A DNA stretch of 64,000 nucleotides from Sulfuriferula plumbiphila (GCF_009938015.1 NZ_AP021884.1:2033501-2097500); one strand, 5' to 3'. Positions 46,441-55,041 are shown, numbered from the stretch's first letter. The notes: generated by a model from the letters alone, not told the origin. Program-made: numbers and translations.

Positions 46441-46593
46441 TCAGCGGTTCCAATGGAGAAGCCCAGCACTTGCCAGCCACCAGGCAATGGGGGTGCCGAT
46501 GACGAGCAGCAGGATAGTGGTGAGCGTCGCCAGCCTGAGGGTCAGCCAGATGGCCGAGAGATCGCCATCCGTCGGCAACGTAGCGCCCTGCAC
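46441..46593 (-). pseudogene. modB: Truncated molybdate permease modB
   Basis: A GTG immediately after the modA stop opens a 50-codon frame: TLPTDGDLSAIWLTLRLATL, then TTILLLVIGTPIAWWLAS, then a foreign AGLLHWNR tail and stop. This is the start of ModB including its first membrane helix; the remaining helices and modC are absent. copA lies just beyond. Confidence 0.8.
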
Positions 46594-47376
<783 letters not shown>

Positions 47377-48171
47377 TCAGGTGGTTACCGCCAGGATGAT
47401 ATGGGAGGCCTTGATCAGGGCGCAGGCGCGCACGCCCTCCTTGAGACCGAGGCTCTGGATGCTCTCGTTGGTGATGATGGCCGCCACGTGCTTGCCGCCG
47501 TCCAGTTCGATCACCACCTCGCCGTTCACCGCGCCCTCCTGACAGCGGGTCACCACGCCGCATAACTTGTTGCGGGCGCTGGTTCTGAGCTGGCAGTCCG
47601 CCGCAGTCACGATCACCCAGGGGGCCTTGATCAGGGCATAGGCCTCCACGCCGACCTCCAGGCCGAGATTGTCCACACTCTCATTGGTGATGATGGCCAC
47701 CAGCCCGGCGCCACTACCGATGTCCAGCACCACCTCGGCATTCACCGCGCCTTTCTTCACGGCCCTGACCCGGCCCAGAAACTCGTTACGCGCACTCGTC
47801 TTCATCTCGAACCTCCGCATCAATTGATAAAAACGTTCAAAATCCCCTGTCGCCCGCAGGGCGGCGAGGAACTCCCGGTACTGTCCTTCCAGCCTTCGAA
47901 ACATCGACAACACCTGCAAGCCGAGGGCAGTGAGCACCGTGCCGCCACCGTGCCTGCCCCCCGCCACCCGCTCCACCAGCGGCTCGCGGGACAGGTTGTT
48001 CATTTCCTCCACCGCTTGCCAGGCGCCCTTGTAGCTCAGTCCGACGGCCTTTGCCGCTGCTGCAATCAAGCCCGTCCCGGCGATCGCTTCCAGCAGCTCG
48101 ATACGCCCTTTCCCAGCCCGCTTGCCGGATGCTTCGGCCAGCCGCAATATCGGTTGAATACCCTTATTCAT
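47377..48171 (-). CDS. modE: Molybdenum-dependent regulator ModE
   Basis: A 264-residue ModE. The N-terminal winged helix has RIELLEAIAGTGLIAAAAKA and VGLSYKGAWQAVEEMNNLSR. Two C-terminal Mop/TOBE domains follow (KTSARNEFLGRV... and RTSARNKLCGVV..., each with VVAIITNES-type strands). With bound molybdate it normally represses modABC and regulates molybdoenzymes. It is the first gene of modE-modA-modB'. I did not find a clear ModE operator upstream. Confidence 0.93.
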   Translation of the reverse strand: MNKGIQPILRLAEASGKRAGKGRIELLEAIAGTGLIAAAAKAVGLSYKGAWQAVEEMNNLSREPLVERVAGGRHGGGTVLTALGLQVLSMFRRLEGQYREFLAALRATGDFERFYQLMRRFEMKTSARNEFLGRVRAVKKGAVNAEVVLDIGSGAGLVAIITNESVDNLGLEVGVEAYALIKAPWVIVTAADCQLRTSARNKLCGVVTRCQEGAVNGEVVIELDGGKHVAAIITNESIQSLGLKEGVRACALIKASHIILAVTT

Positions 48172-48248
48172 GTCTACACCAAATTTCCCAATGATTCAGA
48201 ACCGCTGCCGCTGCACCCAAGGTACTGCGCCAGACTCTACTGCACCCC

Positions 48249-48668
48249 TCATCTCGGACGGGTTGGGGTCACCGTGTATTGAACCTTCAGCCGCCGATCC
48301 CGGCACCCCCCTGCGTCGCCCGCTGCAATACTGCACTGCAACCACTCACCCCCATGAAGCCGCCAGGCACGCACTTCTTCCCAGTACGCCTCTTCCTGAT
48401 AGAAATTATCATCGTCGTCCAGGACCTCGCGCATCAGCGAGTATCGATGGCGGTAATAGCAACACTGCCCATGCTCATCGTTGCCAATAAGCTTGTATGC
48501 GTGGGCCGTCGGTTCCTCGAAATACTCAAATTCAACCGGGACCGTCACTTGGCTGGCGTAGTCAACCGGCAGCCTTTCCTTCCAATCGGGAAGCACTACC
48601 TTGCACATATTGACGTCGGCCAGGTCACATGATCTTTTGTGCAAGCCATTGTTCCAATTCATGTTCAC
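48249..48668 (-). CDS. Unknown small protein
   Basis: A 139-residue protein of unknown family. ATG 48668 and ATG 48662 are both possible; the protein is rich in Tyr, Trp and acidic residues (VEFEYFEEPTAHAYKLIGND, CCYYRHRYSLMREVLDDDD, YWEEVRAWRLHGGEWLQC). No signal peptide or membrane helix. It is 78 bp upstream of modE on the same strand, with a tail rich in Arg. It may be a real accessory gene; coding is judged from frame length and composition only. Confidence 0.45.
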   Translation of the reverse strand: MNMNWNNGLHKRSCDLADVNMCKVVLPDWKERLPVDYASQVTVPVEFEYFEEPTAHAYKLIGNDEHGQCCYYRHRYSLMREVLDDDDNFYQEEAYWEEVRAWRLHGGEWLQCSIAAGDAGGCRDRRLKVQYTVTPTRPR

Positions 48669-48955
48669 GCCTTTCCTGCGTACTCTCGTCCGGGTTATCC
48701 CGCACTTTCATGCTCCCAACCCATCATGCCGCGTTTGACGGATGCTTCTGCTGCTGCGATATCCATTGTTTGCATCGATTCGTGCCCAACCAATACCGTT
48801 ATCACCTTTATCTACATAACGACATCCAAAAAAAACAACGGGGCTCCATCAATGAAATGACGCTGGATTCGCTGCGGCCAGGCTGCACATTTAGATTCCA
48901 GATTTCGTATTGTTGTTGCAATCGCTTGTGTCCCGCGGACAGGGCCACGCGTAAC

Positions 48956-48983
48956 TTGACAAGCGATCAGCTCTGGGTAGAAT
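48956..48983 (+). promoter_or_regulatory. Sigma-70 promoter of a putative small RNA
   Basis: TTGACA (48956-48961), 16-bp spacer, TAGAAT (48978-48983). A perfect 9-bp inverted repeat ATCGCTTGT (48921-48929) / ACAAGCGAT (48959-48967) overlaps the -35 region and could be an operator. Confidence 0.6.
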
Positions 48984-48989
48984 ACCAAG

Positions 48990-49070
48990 TCGAGCTCACT
49001 GCCTATCGGCTTTGAACCAATCGAGGTCTCGGCCGCTGAACCCGCGTAGCGAATCAGCGGCCTTTGTTTT
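48990..49070 (+). ncRNA. Candidate small RNA, about 80 nt
   Basis: A consensus-like promoter ends at 48983 and a strong terminator (GGCCGCTGA / TCAGCGGCC, then TTTGTTTTTTT) spans 49031-49070. The 45 or so bases between have no open frame. It lies in an otherwise empty 415-bp gap on the strand opposite to the neighbours and stops just before the 3' end of a minus-strand gene at 49084. It matches no RNA family I recognise. Confidence 0.5.
49031..49070 (+). terminator. Strong rho-independent terminator
   Basis: Nine-base perfect stem GGCCGCTGA (49031-49039) / TCAGCGGCC (49054-49062) followed by TTTGTTTTTTT. It points right; no plus-strand gene precedes it, which supports the small RNA call. Confidence 0.8.
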
Positions 49071-49083
49071 TTTCGGGTCGCTA

Positions 49084-49557
49084 TCAAGGCGTCCCTCCCA
49101 ACAGATGCAGGCAAGCTGCCCGGGACCATGCCGGCGACGTCCTGATTTTCCCAATACTGTTATCAGCCTGATAACAAGTCACGAAGTTGGCCTTTAGCGA
49201 ACCATCGAGTTTCAGGCTCATCGCCACCACAACGACAAAATCCTCGTACACAACTGCCACCCGGCGGGTGGCATCGTATTGGCGCGAAGTCTTGTCCCAC
49301 CCGTCGAACAGCGCAGCAGTAGGGTGTTCCAGCGTCACCTTGACCCAGTCGATGCGTTGCGCACGGACGGGGGAGAAGGCGTCCTTGATTCCATTCCGCG
49401 CCGTGCTCTCGTAGAACATGTGACCAAACTTGCCAGGCGCAAAATACACACGAATGCCGTCGAAGGTCAGGATATTCCCACGGCAGTAGACTCGCTCATA
49501 GTGCGTTCGGTATTCAGCGGCGGTGGCGTAATGAACCAGCGGCGGCAATGCCATCAC
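49084..49557 (-). CDS. Unknown protein, possible small nuclease of a three-gene unit
   Basis: A 157-residue protein, no confident family. Features are HYERVYCRGNILTFDG, YFAPGKFGHMFYES, RAQRIDWVKVTLEHP, KTSRQYDATRRVAVVYEDFV and a C-terminal FVTCYQADNSIGKIRTSP. The H...ES and R..DW spacing resembles barnase/PBECR-type nuclease domains of phage and toxin proteins, but this is a weak impression. It overlaps the DUF3800 gene by 4 bp (ATGA) and is the last gene of the unit. Confidence 0.5.
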   Translation of the reverse strand: MMALPPLVHYATAAEYRTHYERVYCRGNILTFDGIRVYFAPGKFGHMFYESTARNGIKDAFSPVRAQRIDWVKVTLEHPTAALFDGWDKTSRQYDATRRVAVVYEDFVVVVAMSLKLDGSLKANFVTCYQADNSIGKIRTSPAWSRAACLHLLGGTP

Positions 49558-50252
49558 CAGCCTCCCTGCAATCGAATCTGGAAAATGTTGAACTTCTCTT
49601 CGCCTTTGTGCGTAGGGGCGAGTAAACAGCCCAAAGCAGATTCGAGGCGGCTGACGACGGCGGACTTGGCCGTTCCGTCGCGCAACGTTCCGTTTATCCG
49701 GCTGCTTGCGGCCCCGAGCAGCAAATCACATAGCTGTATCAGGACAACTTCGTGAGAAGGAAGCGACTGGACGCTATCGATGTTCGAGGTCAGGTTGGCG
49801 CGCGACAGGCATCGAGTGAGCACGGGCAGGCGCTTGGGGTCACGGTTACTCTTGATGTCGCAGAAGACGCGGTAGGCGTTGAAGTCGAGTATCCAGTGGT
49901 GCAGAAGTTGGTAATAGAACTTATAGAACCCAAGCTCGCCATCATTGTCGTGAAGCGCCAGATTGAGCTGGGTGCGGTCAACGGCAATGCAGCGAAAACG
50001 AAGGTTGTCACCGTAGCTAACGAATAGATCAATCAACTCGACGTAGAAATCCTTGCGATTCGGGGACACCTTGCTCCACTTGATTTCCCCCCACGCCTGG
50101 TGCCGTTGCCTCAGCGCACCAATCCGTGCCTTGATCTCATCGCGTAGTTCCTCCGGTAGCCACAGGCTGCCAATCATGAGGTAACGCGCACGGGGATTCG
50201 CAGACGTCAGGACATCCGGGTTGGCCTCATCGCAATACACCTCAAATTTCAT
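49554..50252 (-). CDS. DUF3800 protein (RNase H-like fold)
   Basis: A 232-residue DUF3800 protein with three acidic motifs expected of its RNase H-like fold: YCDEANPD at 6-13, FCDIKSNRDP in the middle (about 159-168), and IQLCDLLLGA near 203. Other DUF3800 proteins are common in defence islands and on mobile elements and have no proven activity. It overlaps the winged-HTH gene upstream and the unknown gene downstream by 4 bp each, giving a strictly coupled three-gene operon. Confidence 0.8.
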   Translation of the reverse strand: MKFEVYCDEANPDVLTSANPRARYLMIGSLWLPEELRDEIKARIGALRQRHQAWGEIKWSKVSPNRKDFYVELIDLFVSYGDNLRFRCIAVDRTQLNLALHDNDGELGFYKFYYQLLHHWILDFNAYRVFCDIKSNRDPKRLPVLTRCLSRANLTSNIDSVQSLPSHEVVLIQLCDLLLGAASSRINGTLRDGTAKSAVVSRLESALGCLLAPTHKGEEKFNIFQIRLQGGW

Positions 50253-50593
50253 TCTCGCTCCCCCTGCGGTGAATCCAGCACCACCAGAAAATCCGTGGCC
50301 CGTGCAATCGGCTCGATTTCGCGCACATTACGCTTGAGTTCAACCAATCCGTAGCCCTCCATCATTCGGAGAGTACGCGAGAGGTTGGGCACCTGACGCC
50401 CGGACAGCGCGGCCAACTCGGTCAGTGTCTTGGGTTTTGCATCACGAATGATGCAAAGTAACGCCCGGTTGTCTTCCGACAACACTGCCGCCATCGTCGC
50501 CATCGATGGGAACCAGACGGTGGGGGCGTACTTCCCGCTACCGGCAACTTCAGCGTCACCGCCACGGCGGATTCCGACAACGCAGCGCTTCAT
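50249..50593 (-). CDS. Winged-helix regulator (HVO_A0114-like)
   Basis: A 114-residue protein: a short N-terminal region, then an HTH at about 40-85 (ALLCIIRDAKPKTLTELAAL, then SGRQVPNLSRTLRMMEGYGL, then VELKRNVREIEPIA). This is the pattern of HVO_A0114-type regulators and of many antitoxin-like proteins. It is the first gene of the unit with DUF3800 and the unknown small protein and is a likely autoregulator. ATG 50593 is used; ATG 50503 (MATMAAV) is an alternative. Confidence 0.7.
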   Translation of the reverse strand: MKRCVVGIRRGGDAEVAGSGKYAPTVWFPSMATMAAVLSEDNRALLCIIRDAKPKTLTELAALSGRQVPNLSRTLRMMEGYGLVELKRNVREIEPIARATDFLVVLDSPQGERE

Positions 50594-50981
50594 TTTGAGT
50601 GTTCTGATTGGCTTGGCATAAGTCGATCAGTTTATCAGTGTGGCACAACGGCAGCCAGTGTCTTAAAGATGAAAGATGGTCGATTAAGTCGTGTTGCGGT
50701 TCGAGCGGGTCGATCAATATGGGAAACTTCTACCACACGCTCAATTGCTGCCGCGACCACAGCCATCGAAGTGTTGACTATCCTTACCAGCACGGGAAAC
50801 GCTGGCCGTTCAATGGCCGATTAGCGACTCATAGCCGCTTGCTCGCTGCAACTAAGTTGACCGACTGTTTCGTCCGAGCAGCAGACCTTCATGGTCATCA
50901 TAGGGCTGGCGTCGCCTCGCTGACAGGCAAGCGGCACTGTTTTAGGGGATTTTAGCCAGCGGCTGATTTTATGATATGCGC
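50594..50981. other. Gap with no recognisable feature
   Basis: 388 bp without a convincing gene. It should hold the promoter of the minus-strand HTH operon near 50594-50660 (AT-rich CTGATTGGCTTGGCATAAGTC region). Nothing else was identified. Confidence 0.5.
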
Positions 50982-51311
50982 CTAGGCATCGACGGGTATG
51001 TAGAAGAACACGAAGCGGCCCGCTTCAATGTCCACCTTCAGCTTGGCGCCATGAAATAGCCCGTAATCGACATAGCCCGGCACGGCGCTGTTCTCGTGGC
51101 ATTCGCTGGCGTGCTGCGGGGATTCGAAATCGCGGTCGCGGTCATACCACGACAGCAGCATGTATTCGCCAAGACGGAAATCTGCCTCGGCATTGGCTAC
51201 GCGCATGGCTTCCAGATAATCCTTGAGCGGCGGTTGCGGTGTGAGCTTCACCTCTGTCACTCCTGAAAAATCGGGTGGTATGCATATCGGGCAAACGGGA
51301 GATTCATTCAT
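50982..51311 (-). CDS. Small conserved protein, possibly AF1514/DUF5619-like
   Basis: A 109-residue protein. Start at 51311 (MNESPVCPI) is preferred over an in-frame ATG at 51341. It contains LKDYLEAMRVANAEADFRLG, EYMLLSWYDRDRDFESPQHA, SECHENSAVPGYVDYGLFHG and AGRFVFFYIPVDA. The LSWYDRDRDFESPQ.SEC segment looks strongly conserved; I tentatively link it to the AF1514 family from memory. It has no membrane segment. Function unknown. Confidence 0.55.
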   Translation of the reverse strand: MNESPVCPICIPPDFSGVTEVKLTPQPPLKDYLEAMRVANAEADFRLGEYMLLSWYDRDRDFESPQHASECHENSAVPGYVDYGLFHGAKLKVDIEAGRFVFFYIPVDA

Positions 51312-51630
51312 AATGGCAACCTGACTGCTTATTCGACGCAAACTGGATGGTCGGAATGTAGCGACGCGGGAGTTCCGGTTTTACTGCCAAACCGCTTTGT
51401 TCGTCAAACTGTATTTGCGTTTGCACATCGACTCGCCGGATAAGCAAAGACAGTCACTTCTGGCTGGTATGCGTACTCCCTGCCAGGAGGCGCCAGGCGA
51501 CAGTACTGTCATATCGGCAGACCTGATCCTGTTTTCGGGTGGTCGCCTGATGCTGCGGTGAATGCTGCCGACCTTTGGCAGACGAAAAAACCGGGGGAAG
51601 CTCAATCTATCCACATTGGGATAATCAAAT

Positions 51631-51744
51631 ATGAGCAATGCAAAAAATGCACAACAAGGTCTTACCATACTTCAGACAATGGCGATTTTGGCGATTGTTG
51701 GAATTTTGGCTACGGTCGCAATGCGTTATTTCGCAAACCAATAA
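51631..51744 (+). CDS. 37-residue prepilin-like membrane peptide
   Basis: ATG 51631 opens 37 codons ending TAA: a basic/polar leader SNAKNAQQG, then LTILQTMAILAIVGILATVA, then MRYFANQ. This is the layout of a type IV prepilin N-terminus (G followed by a hydrophobic helix containing IVGILA), but the usual Glu at position 5 is Gln and there is no globular domain. Shine-Dalgarno match is weak (TTGGGATAA). It stands alone on the plus strand among minus-strand genes. Confidence 0.4.
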   Translation: MSNAKNAQQGLTILQTMAILAIVGILATVAMRYFANQ

Positions 51745-51847
51745 CTTGCTCAGCGCCTTTTCGTAACAACCGAGCGACTCGTCCTTCCGGGTTTCCGCCA
51801 CCCCTACCCATCCGGAATGTATGACAACCTGCTCAGCCTACCCGACA

Positions 51848-52177
51848 TCAATCCTCATGCGCGTTGCCAGCATGCTCCGCCCACCAGGCGGAAATGGTGT
51901 CGATGAGCCGGATGGCGCCTGGCAGGCGGGCGTAGGCGGTCTGCTGGGTCGCGTTAGCGGGTTCGAGGGTGCGCCACCAGACGATGAGCTGTTGGATGAG
52001 CATGCGCGCCGGTATCTGTTGCGGGGCGAGGCCGGGAAAACCCTGCAATCCGAAGCTTTGTTCGACATCCTTCAAACAGGAGAAGATGTAATCCCGGTCC
52101 ACCCCGAAATCGATCGGCCGATTCGGGGCGCGCTTGACCATGCGCTGTTCGCTGAGTCCGTGGATGTAATCCTTCAT
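51848..52177 (-). CDS. Unknown small protein
   Basis: A 109-residue protein of unknown family: VKRAPNRPIDFGVDRDYIFS, CLKDVEQSFGLQGFPGLAPQ, QIPARMLIQQLIVWWRTLEP and AIRLIDTISAWWAEHAG. Pro/Trp rich, soluble, helical C-terminus. It follows a broken small gene by 25 bp and belongs to the minus-strand cluster that begins at 53554. Confidence 0.5.
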   Translation of the reverse strand: MKDYIHGLSEQRMVKRAPNRPIDFGVDRDYIFSCLKDVEQSFGLQGFPGLAPQQIPARMLIQQLIVWWRTLEPANATQQTAYARLPGAIRLIDTISAWWAEHAGNAHED

Positions 52178-52202
52178 CGCGAAGCACCCGGCTATGGACA
52201 GG

Positions 52203-52346
52203 CTAACCGAACAGACCCTCGCGCAGGAATGCCTTGTAGCGTTTCATGGCCGGCTTTGGGATCGCCGCTTCGGCGTACACGCGCAGCGGATGGATGGGTG
52301 TCGATGCTGCCGGTCTCCGTGGCGGCGTTCGTCATGGCTGGCTCAT
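52203..52346 (-). pseudogene. Small gene broken by an early stop
   Basis: ATG 52346 overlaps the stop of the upstream gene (ATGA) and reads MSQP, then TGA (52332-52334), then RTPPRRPAASTPIHPLRVYA and EAAIPKPAMKRYKAFLREGL before TAG. The last part looks like a genuine conserved tail. The alternative frame from ATG 52335 gives a low-complexity 47-residue product. I read it as a 46-codon gene with a nonsense mutation. Confidence 0.4.
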
Positions 52347-53227
52347 GTCTGCGAATTCGACCAGCGCTCCGAGCCGAACGCGACGGCGATCGCGGCGGCG
52401 CGCGCTTCCTGCAAGCCATCTGCGGAGAGTCCGATTTCATCGATGGCGGCGCAGGCCTTTAACGCGATGTCCAGCAGGCTGGCCTTGGGATAGTCGTGCG
52501 TCGTGCGCCGCGGATAGGCGCGGTAGTCGCACGCGCACAGCATCATCAGCTGCGTGAAGTGTTGCGGCCGGTCGAACGCGCCCAGGCGTTCCAGCATTGC
52601 GGCCACCGGGCCGGCACGTATTTCCGATACACGGTGCACCCGCTCGCATTCGACGAGCGCGAGCAGGGCCAGTTCGCGGCAATCTGCCGGCACATCGAAA
52701 CGCGCACACATCGCCTCAATGCGGGGGCGACCGCGCTCGACGTGGCGATAGTGGATGGGCAGATGCTCGGGCGGTGAGTCCGATTTGCCGACATGCATCG
52801 CCATCGCGGCGAAGCGCACCGGCAACGGTGCGCCGCAGCGGGCCGCCTCGTCCAGCACGCGCAGCAGATGCTGGCCGATGTCGACCTGCGGCGGATCGTC
52901 GGCGATTTGCGGCACGCCGAACACGGCCGCCACGTCGGGCAGCACCACCGATAATGCGCCGCAGGCGTACAGGGTGCGGAACATGTTCGATGGCGTCCGG
53001 GCCATCAGGCCGCGAACCAGTTCCGGCCACGCGTCGGCCGCCACCATGCCGACCAGCGCGCCAGTTGCGACCTGTGTGAACATCAGCTCCAGCGTCTCGT
53101 CGTCCAGCCTGCCATCGGGGCCGGCGGATAGCGCCGCCAGGCGCAGCAGGCTCAACGCGGGATGCGTCTGCAGGAGTTCCGGGGGGAGAGAGGTAAATTT
53201 TGAGGGCATGGGCATATCGGGAATCAC
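52343..53227 (-). CDS. CCA-transferase-like HD-domain protein lacking the nucleotidyltransferase
   Basis: A 294-residue protein that aligns by eye with the C-terminal half of bacterial CCA tRNA nucleotidyltransferase: ELVRGLMARTPSNMFRTLYA, CGALSVVLPDVAAVFGVPQI, VDIGQHLLRVLDEAARCGAP, LPVRFAAMAMHVGKSD and VPADCRELALLALVE. The N-terminal catalytic domain is absent. In the HD motif HDLGK the Asp is Val (HVGKS), so phosphohydrolase activity is unlikely. It starts at GTG 53227 (ATGs at 53215 and 53209 are alternatives) and is 19 bp after the 102-residue gene. Confidence 0.65.
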   Translation of the reverse strand: MIPDMPMPSKFTSLPPELLQTHPALSLLRLAALSAGPDGRLDDETLELMFTQVATGALVGMVAADAWPELVRGLMARTPSNMFRTLYACGALSVVLPDVAAVFGVPQIADDPPQVDIGQHLLRVLDEAARCGAPLPVRFAAMAMHVGKSDSPPEHLPIHYRHVERGRPRIEAMCARFDVPADCRELALLALVECERVHRVSEIRAGPVAAMLERLGAFDRPQHFTQLMMLCACDYRAYPRRTTHDYPKASLLDIALKACAAIDEIGLSADGLQEARAAAIAVAFGSERWSNSQT

Positions 53228-53245
53228 GAGCCGGGCTCGGGGAGG

Positions 53246-53554
53246 CTAGATAAAAATAAACTGGCCTTTGACCAGATCGGGATAGTTGTTGCGCAAGGCT
53301 TTTGCAACACTTGCCACCAATTGTTTGTCGCTCGCCGCCGAGGCGCCGACAAAGTCGGTTCCCTGATGCCACATCTCGAAAAAGCAGTGCAGGCTTTCGT
53401 CATAGGCGACGTCGGTCGGGTGGCTGGTTTTGTCCTGCAGACTGACGATGCCGTTCTTGTCGGCTTCCAGACGCCAGTCCCGATCATCATTGACGGAGCC
53501 TAACAATTTCGCGACGTCGGTATCGGACCATTCCATTTTCAAATCCAAAGACAT
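53246..53554 (-). CDS. Unknown small acidic protein
   Basis: A 102-residue protein of unknown family: MEWSDTDVAKLLGSVNDDRD, WRLEADKNGIVSLQDKTSHP and SLHCFFEMWHQGTDFVGASA. Soluble, acidic. It is the first gene of a four-gene minus-strand cluster (53554-51848). A possible GG-N10-GC element and a TGT-N10-ACA sequence lie just upstream at 53571-53611. Confidence 0.5.
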   Translation of the reverse strand: MSLDLKMEWSDTDVAKLLGSVNDDRDWRLEADKNGIVSLQDKTSHPTDVAYDESLHCFFEMWHQGTDFVGASAASDKQLVASVAKALRNNYPDLVKGQFIFI

Positions 53555-53842
53555 GATGTTCTATATGGACGCTTCCCGATTGCCAAGGGTATTTCTGTGT
53601 TTTGGTAAACAAGACAAGGCTGCAGTTCTATATCCGGCCTTGTTGCAGGCTATTTCCCTGCGGGCCCCGATGGAATTCGCTGACTTGCCCCTCATTCTCC
53701 TGGCGGACTATTGATGTCCAGCTCATCATTCAGGTTCAGCAAGCCACGGTCTGACCTGTTTGCCATCACACACAATTACCTATCGCAACCTTTCAGCATT
53801 CACTCCTGTGTTCGTTATTCTTTGACTGCCCAGTGCATGGCC

Positions 53843-54473
53843 CTATGCTGGCCTGATGCTGACCCAGTCGCCCTGGTACGCCCGGTCATGGGCCAGCATC
53901 GCCCAGATCATTCGCGCCATCTTGTTGGCCAGCGCGACCACCACCACATTGGATGGCCTGCGCTTGCCTAATTCGTCAACCCACGCCCCAGGTTGCTTGG
54001 CGTGTACCAATACCGAGCGGGCGCCGTGGATGAGCAGGGTTCGCAAATAGGTGTCACCACGCTTGCTGATGCCCAGTAGCCTCGTCTTCCCGCCCGTGCC
54101 GGTTTGCCCAGGCACCAAGCCCACCCAAGCCGCAAACTCACGGCCTGACTTGAAGGCTTTGGCATCGCCCATCGTGGCCACCGCAGCGGTGGCGGTCAAC
54201 AGGCCCACACCGGGAATGTCAGCAATGGCGCGGGCCGCCTTGTCCACCTTTAACCAGCTTTTAAGCTTGAGCTCAATTCCTGCAATTTGTATATCCAGCT
54301 CCGTAATGCGCTGCCATTGTTCACGCAGGGCTTCGATCACGATGCCTGGCAAAATGCGCCAGAAACTTTTCTCGCTTGAGCTGCAAACTCACGATCTCTC
54401 CCGTCTCAATATCAACCCAATGCAGTTGAAATACCCGTTTTGCAATATCAATGCCGACTACGCCATGCTTCAT
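53843..54473 (-). pseudogene. IS110-family transposase with internal deletion
   Basis: ATG 54473 gives KHGVVGIDIAKRVFQLHWVD and IETGEIVSLQLKREKFLAHF, the N-terminal DEDD part of an IS110-type transposase. At about 54350 the text jumps, in another frame, to LPGIVIEALREQWQRITELD, the region before the C-terminal transposase_20 domain (IADIPGVGLLTATAAVATMG, FAAWVGLVPGQTGTGGKTRL). About 200 central residues with the remaining DEDD ligands are missing. An 8-bp inverted repeat GGATCCTC / GAGGATCC brackets 54477-54554 upstream. The copy is dead. Confidence 0.85.
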
Positions 54474-54685
54474 GATGGATCCTCGGGTTTGCCTGTGAAG
54501 AACTCCATGTTCCTCCCGATTTGGCACTTAGATGCCGTCGGCCCATGAGGATCCACCTTCGCCCCACCCTACGCCACCTCAGTAGCCCGTCGCCGGGGGC
54601 AAGCGTCCATACCATTCTCCCTGTTTTCCCGGTGAGATTTAAAACCCTGTTCAGCAACGGCGAAGTAACTCAACCCGGCGTCGTG

Positions 54686-55000
54686 TCAGCCGCCCGCAAT
54701 ATCCACTTGCACCATGCCGTTTTCGAGCCGCATGGGGTACTCCTTCATCGCCCACCCGGTTGGCTGCAGGCATTTTCCGCTATGGCCGTCGAAGACCCAG
54801 CCGTGCGCGGTGCAATACAGGATGCGGCCGTTGAAGTCGCCGCGTCCCAGCGAGACGCCTTCATGGGGGCAGCGCGCTTCATAGGCTTTGGGCTTGCCGC
54901 CGTCGGGCCACATGATGACGATTTCCTGATCGCCCAGCTTGCAGGGAACCAGTTCGCCCTCATAGAGCAGACTCTGTTTGCAGACGTTTTCGTAAGCCAT
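54686..55000 (-). CDS. Rieske-type [2Fe-2S] protein
   Basis: A 104-residue single-domain Rieske ferredoxin: ARCPHEGVSLGRGDFNGRIL (Cys-X-His) and YCTAHGWVFDGHSGKCLQP (Cys-X2-His). No signal or membrane anchor, so cytoplasmic. Similar small Rieske proteins feed electrons to oxygenases or other redox enzymes. It is the last gene of the long minus-strand cluster that runs from 63771; 41 bp separates it from the gene upstream. Confidence 0.9.
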   Translation of the reverse strand: MAYENVCKQSLLYEGELVPCKLGDQEIVIMWPDGGKPKAYEARCPHEGVSLGRGDFNGRILYCTAHGWVFDGHSGKCLQPTGWAMKEYPMRLENGMVQVDIAGG

Positions 55001-55041
55001 GCTTCACTCCTGATTGATAAAAAGCCGCATGTGGCGAGGCC

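Noticed and set aside
48629-49015. Plus-strand open frame of 128 codons in the gap left of the DUF3800 unit
   Set aside because: Low-quality protein (Cys/His/Leu mix), no ribosome site, runs across the promoter-like element; better explained as non-coding plus a small RNA.
51381-51668. Minus-strand frame of 95 codons
   Set aside because: No conserved features, overlaps the pilin-like peptide on the other strand, no ribosome site.
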